A DNA stretch of 32,302 nt from Phycisphaera mikurensis (GCA_005240095.1 SBAX01000204.1:1-32302), one strand, 5' to 3'; counted from the first letter of the stretch, positions 1 to 7,169 are shown. Numbers and translations are program-made. Notes: generated from the sequence alone by a model not told the origin.

Positions 1-9
1 ATTGCCAGC

Positions 10-1614
10 CTAGCCGGTTGGTTGTCGGGAAGCCGTCCGCTTGCACAAACCGCTGCGGGTTCGCCACTTAGCAGAGGTGCACCGTATCACCGACCGCTGG
101 GCGCCACGGACGATGGCCTTCTGCACGCGATACGCGGCGAAGACGGTGCCGGCCTCGATATGCAGCGCCTGCGGGGCGACGGCGGTTTCGAGCTGACCTA
201 CGCCATCCCCAGCCGATCGAGCGTGCTCAGCAGTAAATGAGCCGCCCAGATCTTCATCGCGTCGGCATCCGATGGAAGCGTTATTCGCTCGCGCTGCAGA
301 ACCCACGTCATCGTGCGTACCAATTCCCGCGGGCGATCCATCAGAAGCCGGTTCCACATGAGCCACTGCTCGGTCGTCACCGGCACGCCGGGCGGCGATA
401 GAACGCCCCCCGCTCCATCCTCCAGCAGGCACCCCATCAATGTGACCACCGGGTTCGTGTCTGGACGCAATACGTGCTGGTACATGAGCCTCAAAGCGTC
501 TGCGGCCTGTCGCCTGATCCTGTTTGCGAATTCGCCCATATACGTCCTCCTGCGATAAAGGTTTGAGTAACTCGTACGCGGTCTGAACGGAAAGCCCGCT
601 GCCGGTGACGATGTCCGACTCGGTCAGTGCCCGGCCGTCATGGTCGATCACGATGACCTGGTTGTCGAAGGTCGTACCGAATTTCGCGTACACGCTCCCG
701 TCGATGCCGATGTTCGCCCGAACACGGAAGCGCTGTTCGATCTGGGCCCACCACGCCCGAAACGCCGGCCGATCCAGGGCCATGCCGCGACCGACGATGG
801 CCACCAGACGACCGCCGGGCTTTAGGCGCAGCAACGCCTGCTCAACGTGCCTTGCTCCGAAATGTGTGCTGTGTCCCTTGACGCGACCGCCAGTGGCGGA
901 AAACGGCGCGTTCATCACGACCACGTCGTAGAACTTGTCCGCCGGAAGAAGGTTGTCGAGCCGTTCGGCATCAAACGCGGTCGACTCGAATCCCTGCAGC
1001 GACAACAGACTTCTCCGGCGTTCGTCAATTTCGTTGGTGTCCACATCGGCGCCGGCCAGCCGCGCCAGGACTGCGATGTTGCCGGTGCCCGCACTGGGTT
1101 CGAGCACGATCATTCCGGGCCGCAGCGCCGCGGCCGCCCCAACGAGCAACGCTTGGGCCGGCGGGGTGCTGAATTGCTGGAAGTCAATCTGGTCCTGGCT
1201 CCGCCGCGTTTGCGTCGGAAGTCGTGCCTGTTCGGCGAGAAGCTTGTCCATCGCGTTCCGAACGTCACCCAGGTCCAGTCCGACTCGCTCGAGGTAAATG
1301 TTGAATCCGGCTTCCGCGGCATCGTACGCGTCACGTGCGTGCGCGACCGAGCTTCCGAAGATGTCGCGAGCTAAGCGCGATAGTGCAGGATTGTCGAACG
1401 CAGTGCCTGCTTCGGCCTCCAGCAACGCAGCAAACCGGAGCGCAAACTGGCACTCGGGGCGGTCATGTACGGGAACCGTGCCAGCGGCGGTGGGATCGGC
1501 GGGCGAATCGAAATCAAACAGCATTTGAACAGCTTGACCCGCACCAGGGCGGTCCGCGTTCTCGTCGCTCGTTTGGCGATCGACAAGAGTCGCTTTCCTG
1601 AGTTCACGGGTCAT
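10..1614 (-). CDS. Orphan strawberry-notch-type N6 DNA methyltransferase domain protein (arm A)
   Basis: 534-aa reading frame. Residues 150-330 look like the S-adenosylmethionine-dependent methylase domain found at the N-terminus of bacterial strawberry-notch helicases on large plasmids. The SAM-binding motif EPSAGTG is at 172-178. The catalytic motif IV is NAPF at 235-238, where NPPF or NPPY is usual. Then come GARHVEQALLRLKPGGRL and a FDNQVIVID strand. No helicase follows within the window. After about residue 358 the frame runs opposite a well-formed 113-aa gene and becomes arginine- and glycine-rich, so this tail may be non-native. A short stretch near residues 470-505 (ETAVAPQALHIEAGTVFAAY) again looks protein-like, which could be a remnant of the linker to a lost helicase. 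Likely role: DNA adenine modification or element maintenance. The ATG has only a weak SD. The stop lies 10 bases from the window edge. Confidence 0.75.
   Translation of the reverse strand: MTRELRKATLVDRQTSDENADRPGAGQAVQMLFDFDSPADPTAAGTVPVHDRPECQFALRFAALLEAEAGTAFDNPALSRLARDIFGSSVAHARDAYDAAEAGFNIYLERVGLDLGDVRNAMDKLLAEQARLPTQTRRSQDQIDFQQFSTPPAQALLVGAAAALRPGMIVLEPSAGTGNIAVLARLAGADVDTNEIDERRRSLLSLQGFESTAFDAERLDNLLPADKFYDVVVMNAPFSATGGRVKGHSTHFGARHVEQALLRLKPGGRLVAIVGRGMALDRPAFRAWWAQIEQRFRVRANIGIDGSVYAKFGTTFDNQVIVIDHDGRALTESDIVTGSGLSVQTAYELLKPLSQEDVYGRIRKQDQATGRRRFEAHVPARIASRHEPGGHIDGVPAGGWSGGRSIAARRAGDDRAVAHVEPASDGSPAGIGTHDDVGSAARANNASIGCRRDEDLGGSFTAEHARSAGDGVGQLETAVAPQALHIEAGTVFAAYRVQKAIVRGAQRSVIRCTSAKWRTRSGLCKRTASRQPTG
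198..539 (-). CDS. Hypothetical 113-aa protein overlapping the methylase gene (arm A)
   Basis: The protein begins MGEFANRIRRQAADALRLMY and I do not recognise it. It has a strong SD, AGGAGG, six bases before its ATG (clearer on the arm B plus strand at 31752-31757). It is helical and mixed in charge, with no signal peptide or membrane segment. It lies entirely inside the 3' third of the methylase frame in another phase. Its amino-acid make-up is more protein-like than the methylase frame it overlaps, so it is probably the real product there. The overlap suggests that the methylase ended near residue 358 in the ancestor, with translational coupling, or that a rearrangement joined the two. Confidence 0.6.
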   Translation of the reverse strand: MGEFANRIRRQAADALRLMYQHVLRPDTNPVVTLMGCLLEDGAGGVLSPPGVPVTTEQWLMWNRLLMDRPRELVRTMTWVLQRERITLPSDADAMKIWAAHLLLSTLDRLGMA

Positions 1615-1747
1615 GATCCGTCCACGTAATGCATCGAGAAGTGTTATGCCTGGCGGACGGAAGCATGTTGCATGGGGAATGACGCGGGCGATGGTTACGG
1701 TGACTGGATGGCAAGTGACGCGCGTGTAGCACGGTTATCGTTCCCGC

Positions 1748-2050
1748 ATGGTCGCATTTGGAGGAAGCCGGTCTTCGTTCGAAGAAATCGGCCTTACGAT
1801 GATCTCGGCGCGTGTGAAGCTGGTGACCGCTTCCTGGCAGACGCTGTTGACTTTGGTTGGGAGTCCAGTTATGTTAAGCTCCGACAGGGGCGATTCCTGG
1901 GTGCGCATTGGTGCCGTGCGGGGGTTTGGACCCTTCGCCTGGCGGACGGATCCCCAATCGTTGGAGCCGGAGGTCTACGGCGTCCGCGCAACGCAGCAAC
2001 GTTCCGCGAGGGCCGCAATTACGGCCGACACCGCCGGAGCGATAGGCTGA
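1748..2050 (+). CDS. Uncertain 100-aa ORF, convergent with the rep-like gene (arm A)
   Basis: An internal ATG at 1799 gives MISARVKLVTASWQ and may be the real start, because neither start has a good SD. The middle part (GDSWVRIGAVRGFGPFAW, then RTDPQSLEPEVYGV) reads like genuine protein. No family was recognised. Its last 76 bases overlap the end of the rep-like gene on the other strand, so one of the two 3' ends is probably not native. If it is not a gene, 1615-1974 is a 360-bp spacer in which I see no other feature. Confidence 0.35.
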   Translation: MVAFGGSRSSFEEIGLTMISARVKLVTASWQTLLTLVGSPVMLSSDRGDSWVRIGAVRGFGPFAWRTDPQSLEPEVYGVRATQQRSARAAITADTAGAIG

Positions 2051-3444
2051 GGGGCTACGGTTTTTTCGCGGGCGAGGGCACTTTGACGGCACCGGTCCTC
2101 AACCGTCAGGCAACACGTGGTCCAAGGTGCGGACGAGGTGCGTGGACGATGGCGGTGGAGGATTCCTGGTCCGCCTGATAGACTCCCCGGCACGGTACCG
2201 GCAACGACGTTGCCGTGCGGCCTCCGCCGATCGGTTGCAAGGGTCGGTGGAGGCCGAACCGCTCTTGCGGCGGCCCCTCTTCGCCCCACGTCATCTGCGA
2301 AGTCCAAAACGCGGAGTTTTTGCCGGGCAGCGTCCTCCTGGCGCTGCGTGATGTAGTTCCATCGCTGATTCCGAACGAGGTACACGAACAGGCCCGCGGG
2401 GTTGCTGGTCCCGACGGCACAGGCGTGCTCGGCGGCGCCAAAGAAACGCAGCCGGTCACATTCGGTTCGCGAAATCAACTGCCGTTCAACGGCCTCGGCG
2501 TAAAGCAGGCTGAGCCTTTGCGTCTCCCGAAGGTCGGAAGGAAGGAGACGCCGCAGGCTGGGTCGCGATTCTGTTTTCGTTTGCTTGCAAATACCAACAG
2601 GTCTGCGTTGAGCGGGTTTCTGGTTCTTAGATCGATCTCTCGAAGAGAGTTCCTGATCTTGATATAGGGGTGGCGTTTTGGTTGTGGAAAACTCCCTGGG
2701 GGGTGGCGATCCGCACGAGTGACCAGCTCGACGAGGAGACCACGTGAGGTTGACCAGCGTCGGCATGCCCCAGCGATTCAACCGATTCTGACTCGTCGCC
2801 CGAGGAACGAGCCAGCCATCCTCGATGAGCTTCTTTCGCGCCGATTTGATAGTTCGCACGTCGACCTCGAAGATCTCGGAGATCCACGAGGGCTTGCATG
2901 TTCCGCCTGAGACGCAGCAACCGCGCCGGTAGTACAGGCACCTGAATAGGTGTCCAAGGCACGTTGCAATAGTCGAACGGCGTTTGGTCCTGGCGAGGTA
3001 TCGAAGCAGCCGGCGGGGAACAGGTATCTTGCGAGAATTATTCGTGACGCCGGCCAGGCGGTCGTTCAGCCCCTCTGGATCATGCACACGCAGTTCCAAC
3101 GCGGACACGGGCAGGTAGACCTCCGTTTCGGACCAGCGCAAAAGGCCGGTGCGCTCCAGCCGCCGGATGGACCCGCGGATATGCTCGCCGCCGACACCAG
3201 CGATAAGCCGGTGCAGTTCATCGGCGTGGTATCTCGGCTCCTGGCCATCCTGGAGGCCGTATCGCCTCGCTACAAGCTCAAAACAGGCCAGCCATACCCG
3301 GAGGTCTCGCAGTTCGATGTTTCCGCGTCTGAAGGCCCACCAGGCGCCCAGAAGCGATTCTACAGGGACAAAGCAGAACCCCCCGACCGGTTTGCGGGCA
3401 ATCTGTCGGATGGGGAAGTCATTGCGCGAAGTTGCAAGGTTCAT
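1975..3444 (-). CDS. Winged-helix replication-initiator-like protein (arm A)
   Basis: 489-aa frame. Residues 45-115 look like a winged helix (YHADELHRLIAG, then HIRGSIRRLERTGLLRW and a VYLP strand). Residues 155-235 hold a second helix-turn-helix (WISEIFEVDVRTIKSARKKL, then IEDGWLV). Two tandem winged helices are the plan of many plasmid Rep proteins. After a charged linker, residues 320-385 (FFGAAEHACAVGTSNPAGLF, YLVRNQRWNYI) resemble a C-terminal domain I associate with large-plasmid HTH proteins. From about residue 388 the chain turns Arg/Pro-rich and could be out of frame. It is divergent from parA, the usual rep-par arrangement, and should act at an origin in the shared intergenic region. 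The ATG has only GGAG almost touching it. Alternative: a transcription regulator. Confidence 0.6.
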   Translation of the reverse strand: MNLATSRNDFPIRQIARKPVGGFCFVPVESLLGAWWAFRRGNIELRDLRVWLACFELVARRYGLQDGQEPRYHADELHRLIAGVGGEHIRGSIRRLERTGLLRWSETEVYLPVSALELRVHDPEGLNDRLAGVTNNSRKIPVPRRLLRYLARTKRRSTIATCLGHLFRCLYYRRGCCVSGGTCKPSWISEIFEVDVRTIKSARKKLIEDGWLVPRATSQNRLNRWGMPTLVNLTWSPRRAGHSCGSPPPREFSTTKTPPLYQDQELSSRDRSKNQKPAQRRPVGICKQTKTESRPSLRRLLPSDLRETQRLSLLYAEAVERQLISRTECDRLRFFGAAEHACAVGTSNPAGLFVYLVRNQRWNYITQRQEDAARQKLRVLDFADDVGRRGAAARAVRPPPTLATDRRRPHGNVVAGTVPGSLSGGPGILHRHRPRTSSAPWTTCCLTVEDRCRQSALAREKTVAPQPIAPAVSAVIAALAERCCVARTP

Positions 3445-3567
3445 TCTCCGGTACCATGGGTGGCGGGCAATTCGAGGACGCCCGCGTTGTCCCGGGGAGA
3501 AGAACGCGTGAACGGCAGACGAGTGCCGGGCGGCACCGAGAGGTTGACAAGGGCAACAGAGTGCGCT

Positions 3568-3595
3568 ACGAAAGAACCTGGTGACGGTCTTTCGT
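3568..3595. repeat. Inverted repeat in the rep-parA intergenic region (arm A)
   Basis: Arms ACGAAAGA (3568-3575) and TCTTTCGT (3588-3595) are perfect, with a 12-bp loop. A TTGACA hexamer lies just upstream at 3544-3549, with TACGAA 17 bp further on. It may be an operator or a transcript hairpin. It lies in the 638-bp gene-free stretch 3445-4082. Confidence 0.45.
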
Positions 3596-3738
3596 GTTCC
3601 TTGCAGTTTGTACTCCAGGTGACGACTGTACGCGGATGGGAGAGGCGGCCGTTCCGGCGGTCGCCCTTACCCGCGTGATTGCCTCATTCTCGTCCCCCTA
3701 AATGTTCCATTTCGATAGCCCTTACGATGTCGGAGCAT

Positions 3739-3780
3739 GGTCTGACGTCGCAAGGTCCGCTCCTGACGGTAGATCAGACC
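3739..3780. repeat. Inverted repeat GGTCTGA/TCAGACC, candidate origin or operator element (arm A)
   Basis: The 7-bp arms at 3739-3745 and 3774-3780 are perfect and separated by 28 bp. The interval between the divergent rep-like and parA genes is where an origin and a centromere would be expected. I see no iteron array, only scattered short inverted repeats. Confidence 0.35.
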
Positions 3781-3868
3781 GACGCGTCACGGCAAGATGA
3801 ATTCTGATTTTCCCGACGGCCCGCATGCCGGAAGGCGGGAATGCCAAATGGGGCGCAACGGATTCGGC

Positions 3869-3884
3869 CCCTCGTGTTCGAGGG
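3869..3884. repeat. Hairpin CCCTCG-TGTT-CGAGGG upstream of the parA promoter (arm A)
   Basis: A 6-bp perfect stem with a TGTT loop, extendable past one mismatch, lies 31 bp before the predicted -35 of parA. This is a reasonable position for a ParA or partner binding site or a parS-like element. Confidence 0.4.
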
Positions 3885-3915
3885 ACCGTCTGGGGAAGCG
3901 ACCCGTAACCAAGGC

Positions 3916-3945
3916 TTGCCATCTTTATGCCGATTGCGCTATGTT
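3916..3945 (+). promoter_or_regulatory. Predicted sigma70 promoter of parA (arm A)
   Basis: TTGCCA (3916-3921), 18-bp spacer, TATGTT (3940-3945). It leaves a 5' leader of about 130 bases before the chosen parA ATG at 4083. The recombinase promoter also has an 18-bp spacer. Confidence 0.45.
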
Positions 3946-4082
3946 GGTCGCTGGGAGTCATGTCCGCCCTCGCACTTCCGGCCGGCGGGCGAGCACGCTT
4001 GCCGGCATGCGGAATGGCCGAGTATCGACAAGCGGCCAACGGGCAGGCGCTATTCTTAAGTATCACTTCGGCTTCGACAGAC

Positions 4083-4976
4083 ATGGATGGGCAATTACCA
4101 CTGGGAATCACGATTGCCGTCGGCAATGAAAAGGGAGGCGTGGGTAAGACCACGAATACGGTCCATGTCGCTGCTCTGGGTCTTTGCGGATATCGGTGCC
4201 TGATCATCGATCTGGATCCGGCGGCCGGGGCAACCAAACACCTGGGTGTACCCGAGAACAGTTTCGCGGGCACGCTGGAGCTGCTGACCACCGACGAAAC
4301 GATCAGGACCCTGGCCATCGAGGACAACATGCCACGGGGCGTGCATTTGATTCCCTCGCGCCCGCAGCTTTGCGAGCTGGAAGCGATGCTGTCCAAGTTC
4401 ATCGACCGAACCCGCATCCTGGACCGGGCGCTGGCCAGTGCCCGGCAGCTCTATGATTTCGTTTTCCTGGACACCCCACCGTCAGCCGCAGCGCTGACTA
4501 CGATCGCCGCCTACGCCTCATCGGAATGGTTCCTGCTCTCGGCTTTCCCGCATCCACTCTCGTTGGCCGGGCTTACGGAGGCATTCAAGGACATCGCCGA
4601 CGTCCGGGCGCACCGCAACCCCGAGCTCGAGGTCCTCGGCATCGTGTTCACCAACGTGGATGGACGAGCGACGAAGCTCCGCGCGGAACTGGACGCCCTG
4701 GTCGACGAGGTCATGCCCGGACGGAAGTTCCGCACGTCCATTTCGCAGGCAGTCATTATTCCAGCTCTTTCGGGCAAGGGGAAGACCCTCTTTCAGGTGC
4801 CCAAGTGTCAGCGTTTGCCGGTTGCCCACCAGTACCGGCGACTTGCGGCCGAAGTGGAACATCGCGTCCGGAACCGCGAGGCGTTTCTGGCCGGAACGCT
4901 CGGCCCGTTGAAGGACGAACGACCTCAACCAACGATCTGGATCGCTGATCAGCTTTCCATGTTGCCGGGGAGGTAG
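4083..4976 (+). CDS. parA: ParA-type partition ATPase (arm A)
   Basis: 297 aa from the chosen ATG. It has the deviant Walker A box KGGVGKTT at 17-24 with both signature lysines (K17 and K22), an A' motif LIIDLDPAAGAT and a Walker B strand FVFLDTPPS, all diagnostic of ParA/MinD-type ATPases. These proteins bind DNA nonspecifically in the ATP state and move replicons together with a centromere-binding partner. The ORF track starts at 3927, but the extra 52 residues are unlike ParA, so 4083 is preferred even though no clear SD precedes it. No N-terminal HTH is present, so it resembles the smaller ParA class, whose regulator is usually the partner protein. The next gene starts seven bases after the stop, which fits a two-gene par operon. 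The role is confident and the start is moderate. Confidence 0.9.
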   Translation: MDGQLPLGITIAVGNEKGGVGKTTNTVHVAALGLCGYRCLIIDLDPAAGATKHLGVPENSFAGTLELLTTDETIRTLAIEDNMPRGVHLIPSRPQLCELEAMLSKFIDRTRILDRALASARQLYDFVFLDTPPSAAALTTIAAYASSEWFLLSAFPHPLSLAGLTEAFKDIADVRAHRNPELEVLGIVFTNVDGRATKLRAELDALVDEVMPGRKFRTSISQAVIIPALSGKGKTLFQVPKCQRLPVAHQYRRLAAEVEHRVRNREAFLAGTLGPLKDERPQPTIWIADQLSMLPGR

Positions 4977-4983
4977 GTAACTC

Positions 4984-5505
4984 TTGGCGAAAGCACTCCA
5001 ACAACGCCCGCCGTCAAGCTCCGTGGCCCGCCTGCTCGACCGGACGGCAGTCTCCCGGGCACTTGGATCACCTGCGCCAATGTCGGCTGAGCATGGCAGC
5101 GCACATTGTCGCAACGAGCAATCGACGCCGAGCGGGTCCGATGGGAGCGGATTGATCAAGCGGGAGTTCGTCCTCAGCGCGGAAACCGACGAATCCCTGT
5201 CCAGGCTTGTGCAGGTCCTTCGCGGAGCAACCCGCAGCCGACTCACCTACAGCCACGTGGCCCGCGCCATCCTCATCGGGATCGAACACTGCATGACGAC
5301 GATCGCACGCGAGGCCTCGGCACTTGGTCCGATGAAGCTCCCGAGTAACGCCAAGGGCCGGGATAGGGACCGAGAGGCTTTCGAGCGGCGCTTAGCCGGC
5401 GTGCTCCTGTTCGGTATTCGATCGGCGCCATCCCTTGACGTTCCTTCACGCACGGCTGAGGGCTCTCGTATCGGTCAGGATTGCCCAACGGCGTCCCTAA
5501 GCTGA
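4984..5505 (+). CDS. Likely ParA partner, centromere-binding protein (arm A)
   Basis: 173 aa with a TTG start preceded by GGAGG within the end of parA (stop at 4976, seven-base gap), so the two are probably co-translated. The first 55 residues are Ser/Pro/Ala-rich and look disordered. Residues 58-105 (FVLSAETDESLSRLVQVLRG, SRLTYSHVARAIL) resemble a short strand followed by two helices, as in ribbon-helix-helix DNA-binding proteins. That architecture fits ParG/ParR-like adaptors: a flexible tail that stimulates ParA and a folded part that binds parS and represses the operon. The C-terminal tail is polar. The family assignment is inferred from position and this motif. An unrelated regulator is possible. 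Confidence 0.55.
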   Translation: MAKALQQRPPSSSVARLLDRTAVSRALGSPAPMSAEHGSAHCRNEQSTPSGSDGSGLIKREFVLSAETDESLSRLVQVLRGATRSRLTYSHVARAILIGIEHCMTTIAREASALGPMKLPSNAKGRDRDREAFERRLAGVLLFGIRSAPSLDVPSRTAEGSRIGQDCPTASLS

Positions 5506-5783
5506 GCGTCCGACGAAGCTCGGCGAAAGTGTGTAACCCTTGGTGAGAAGGAAGGACGAGCGCGATCGTAACGGTGAGACCTCCTGCCCGGCTCTGGGTC
5601 GCTTTTGGCCGGACTGACATTTCGGCGGGAACGACGCTTTGAGCGCGTGAACTTTCGACCGAGCCGGGCTTCGTCTTCCGTGCGATAAAGAGATGCCCTC
5701 GTCCTTACCGACGACCTTAGCACAGGCCGTAACGCAAGTAAAACACTATCCCAGCCGTGGGGAGGACGGGCGGCTTGTGATAG

Positions 5784-5804
5784 TGACACATCGTGTCATT
5801 TTTT
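5784..5804 (+). terminator. Rho-independent terminator after the par operon (arm A)
   Basis: TGACAC-ATC-GTGTCA stem followed by six T (5799-5804). It lies about 280 bases after the partner gene, and I see no gene between (5506-5783 holds nothing recognisable). It separates the par operon from the structured RNA. The perfect stem could alternatively be an operator. Confidence 0.55.
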
Positions 5805-6239
5805 CATGAGAAAAACGTGATTCTGTTCGTGGAATGCGCTATGCTCGCGTCCGCGAAACGTCGTTTCGCGGTCGTCAGCGACGCAAACGCGAATCGCTGG
5901 ACGTTCATCATCACGGGCTTCGGTACTCGGTAAATCCAGGCTCACCACCTGGGCTAAGAGGGCGGCCTTATCACCCGCCATTGCCGTTGGCCCGTAGCGC
6001 CGGATCGCCGCGAGAGTGGCTCGTCCGGTGCGAGGGAGGCTCTAGAGAGTAATCTCCCGACTTGTCGGGAAGTAATCCTCTGGTTCTATCCCATCGTGGT
6101 GTCATCTCGTGACACGGTCTTTGACAAAGGGCGACCGGGAAAGACCCTTGACACGCCACGTCCGCCTTCGGCGGACTGGTTGCGAAGCAACCATCGAGCA
6201 GAGCTCGATGCGGTGCGTCAAGGGCCGTGGCAGTTGAAG

Positions 6240-6305
6240 CGGGTGCAAATCCCTCCGCGGGGTTCGGGGCAAAGTCCGCCGTGGGCGGACCATCGGGTGC
6301 AAATC
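6240..6305 (+). repeat. Two T-loop-like hairpins inside the giant RNA (arm A)
   Basis: CGGGTGCAAATC occurs twice (6240-6251 and 6294-6305). In each copy GGG and CCC or CUC close a 7-base loop TGCAAAT that matches the T-loop pattern of tRNA (U first, A fifth). Between them sits the perfect hairpin 6274-6290. Paired T-loops commonly build tertiary contacts in large RNAs. Confidence 0.55.
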
Positions 6306-6877
6306 TCGTGAGCCTCGTTCAACGCTGGCCGGCGTCGGGAGCTCGTTTGCCTTGAGGCAGACGACCGGAGCGATGACAAGCTTCGGGGTTCCGCCGAAAA
6401 AGCGGACTGCGAGAAGCGTAACGACGAAAGGGGCGTCAAGCCCTTGCCGGTAAGTGCAACTCAAGACGGTGCCGAACCGCGCTAGAAAGACCTTCGCCGA
6501 ACGGTAAGCCGAGCTTCTGTTTTCGTAGGCTGAAATCCCGCCACAGGCGGGGAAAGTGTGGCCGGTCGGAAGGCTGGTACATGTGGCGATTGTTCCGCCG
6601 AAAACGGGCGGACTGGTCAAGCGACGTGATGGGTTGCACGACGACTGCTGCTAACCGGGGAAGGACTATGGCTTCCGGGGTGATAGCCGGTGCCTGAGCG
6701 TGTCACTCAGGTGCTTCAACCGCCGTAGTCTGGGAGCGGGGGCCAAGTACGAGGTAGCGGAAGCTACGCGGAGCCGCTGCAAGGCAGTGGCGGGGCCGTT
6801 TGCGCATCAACGGGTGGTGCCGGGTGCGATGCAACGAGGAAAGGCCTGACGGGCATTTGATCCTGTGATGATGACGT

Positions 6878-6917
6878 GCCGGCCGGGTTCTTCGCCTTCG
6901 GCGGAGGCCCGGCCGGC
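6878..6917 (+). terminator. Long GC hairpin at the 3' end of the giant RNA (arm A)
   Basis: A 10-bp perfect stem GCCGGCCGGG/CCCGGCCGGC is capped by an inner hairpin with a C-UUCG-G loop. The following bases TTCCTTGG are only partly T-rich, so it may be a 3' end domain, a terminator or both. Confidence 0.45.
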
Positions 6918-6946
6918 TTCCTTGGTTGGAACCGATTCAGCGGGCC

Positions 6947-6979
6947 AAAGAGGTCTCGCCTGACGGCGAGGCGTCTTTT
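6947..6979 (+). terminator. Terminator-like hairpin downstream of the RNA (arm A)
   Basis: CTCGCC-TGAC-GGCGAG, with flanking AAAGA pairing to TCTTT and ending in TCTTTTG. This is the better intrinsic-terminator candidate for the giant RNA. Confidence 0.5.
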
Positions 6980-6993
6980 GTCAGCGGAAGGAC

Positions 6994-7025
6994 GACGGAC
7001 ACCCGGCGTGTACCTGGTGTCCGTC
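6994..7025 (+). terminator. 10-bp hairpin GACGGACACC/GGTGTCCGTC (arm A)
   Basis: Perfect 10-bp stem with a 12-base loop, followed by AGCGGTTTTGG. It is either a second terminator or a leader hairpin before the 69-aa gene. Bases 7026-7156 show nothing else I recognise. Confidence 0.4.
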
Positions 7026-7156
7026 AGCGGTTTTGGTTCGCAACAACCATGAATTGGTGTGCTGCTATTCGAAAGAAAACGGCACGCATTCAGCGTTGCG
7101 GATGGAGGTGTTGCATGAAGGTCAAGGTTTCGTGTCGCGGAGGTTCATCGGTGCAC

Positions 7157-7169
7157 AAAGGAGGTGATC
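7157..7169 (+). promoter_or_regulatory. Nearly full-length Shine-Dalgarno site of the 69-aa gene (arm A)
   Basis: AAAGGAGGTGATC pairs along about 12 bases with the 3' end of bacterial 16S rRNA, and its GGAGG core is 8 bases from the ATG. Natural SD sites are usually 4-6 bases, so this predicts strong initiation and fixes the start at 7173. Confidence 0.8.

Larger units (their letters stand above)
5851..6917 (+). ncRNA. Candidate giant structured noncoding RNA, about 1.07 kb (arm A)
   Basis: No convincing ORF, but closely packed helices. Examples: CCGCGAAAC/GTTTCGCGG (5851-5871); TCCCGA-CTTG-TCGGGA (6055-6070); GTGTCA/TGACAC (6099-6115). A 13-bp helix (6145-6157 with 6212-6224, one mismatch) closes a four-way junction of three perfect hairpins (6160-6176 with a C-UUCG-G loop, 6178-6192, 6193-6209). 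Further hairpins lie at 6274-6290, 6343-6364, 6390-6406, 6537-6551, 6562-6577 (GGAA loop), 6594-6612, 6693-6711, 6754-6767 (GGAA loop) and 6774-6790. A long-range pair joins 6663-6671 to 6723-6731. Several helices contain G-U wobbles that would be A-C on the other strand, and the GNRA and UUCG loops also fit only this strand. The style recalls GOLLD, ROOL or OLE RNAs, but I cannot match it to any. Ends are estimates. The same-strand 69-aa and 218-aa genes follow. Confidence 0.7.

Noticed and set aside
1869-1879. TTATGTTAAGC, resembling the XerD arm of a second dif site
   Set aside because: No XerC-like arm at a 6-bp spacing, and it is readable as codons of the 100-aa ORF. Most likely chance.
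3927-4082. N-terminal extension of ParA in the ORF track
   Set aside because: 52 residues unlike ParA, overlapping the end of the predicted promoter.
6102-6620. 172-aa antisense ORF across the giant RNA (mirror 25683-26201)
   Set aside because: It lies on the strand opposite to the wobble-pair evidence, has hairpin-encoded Arg/Pro/Ser-rich sequence and repeated RDLHP peptides from the T-loop repeats, and lacks an SD.
6831-6850. RNase P RNA because of the GAGGAAAG stretch
   Set aside because: The other conserved RNase P blocks are absent, and the overall helices do not fit.
6029-6917. Group II or group I intron
   Set aside because: A GTGCG occurs at 6029, but I find no domain V hairpin, no reverse transcriptase or homing endonuclease ORF and no group I P7 core.
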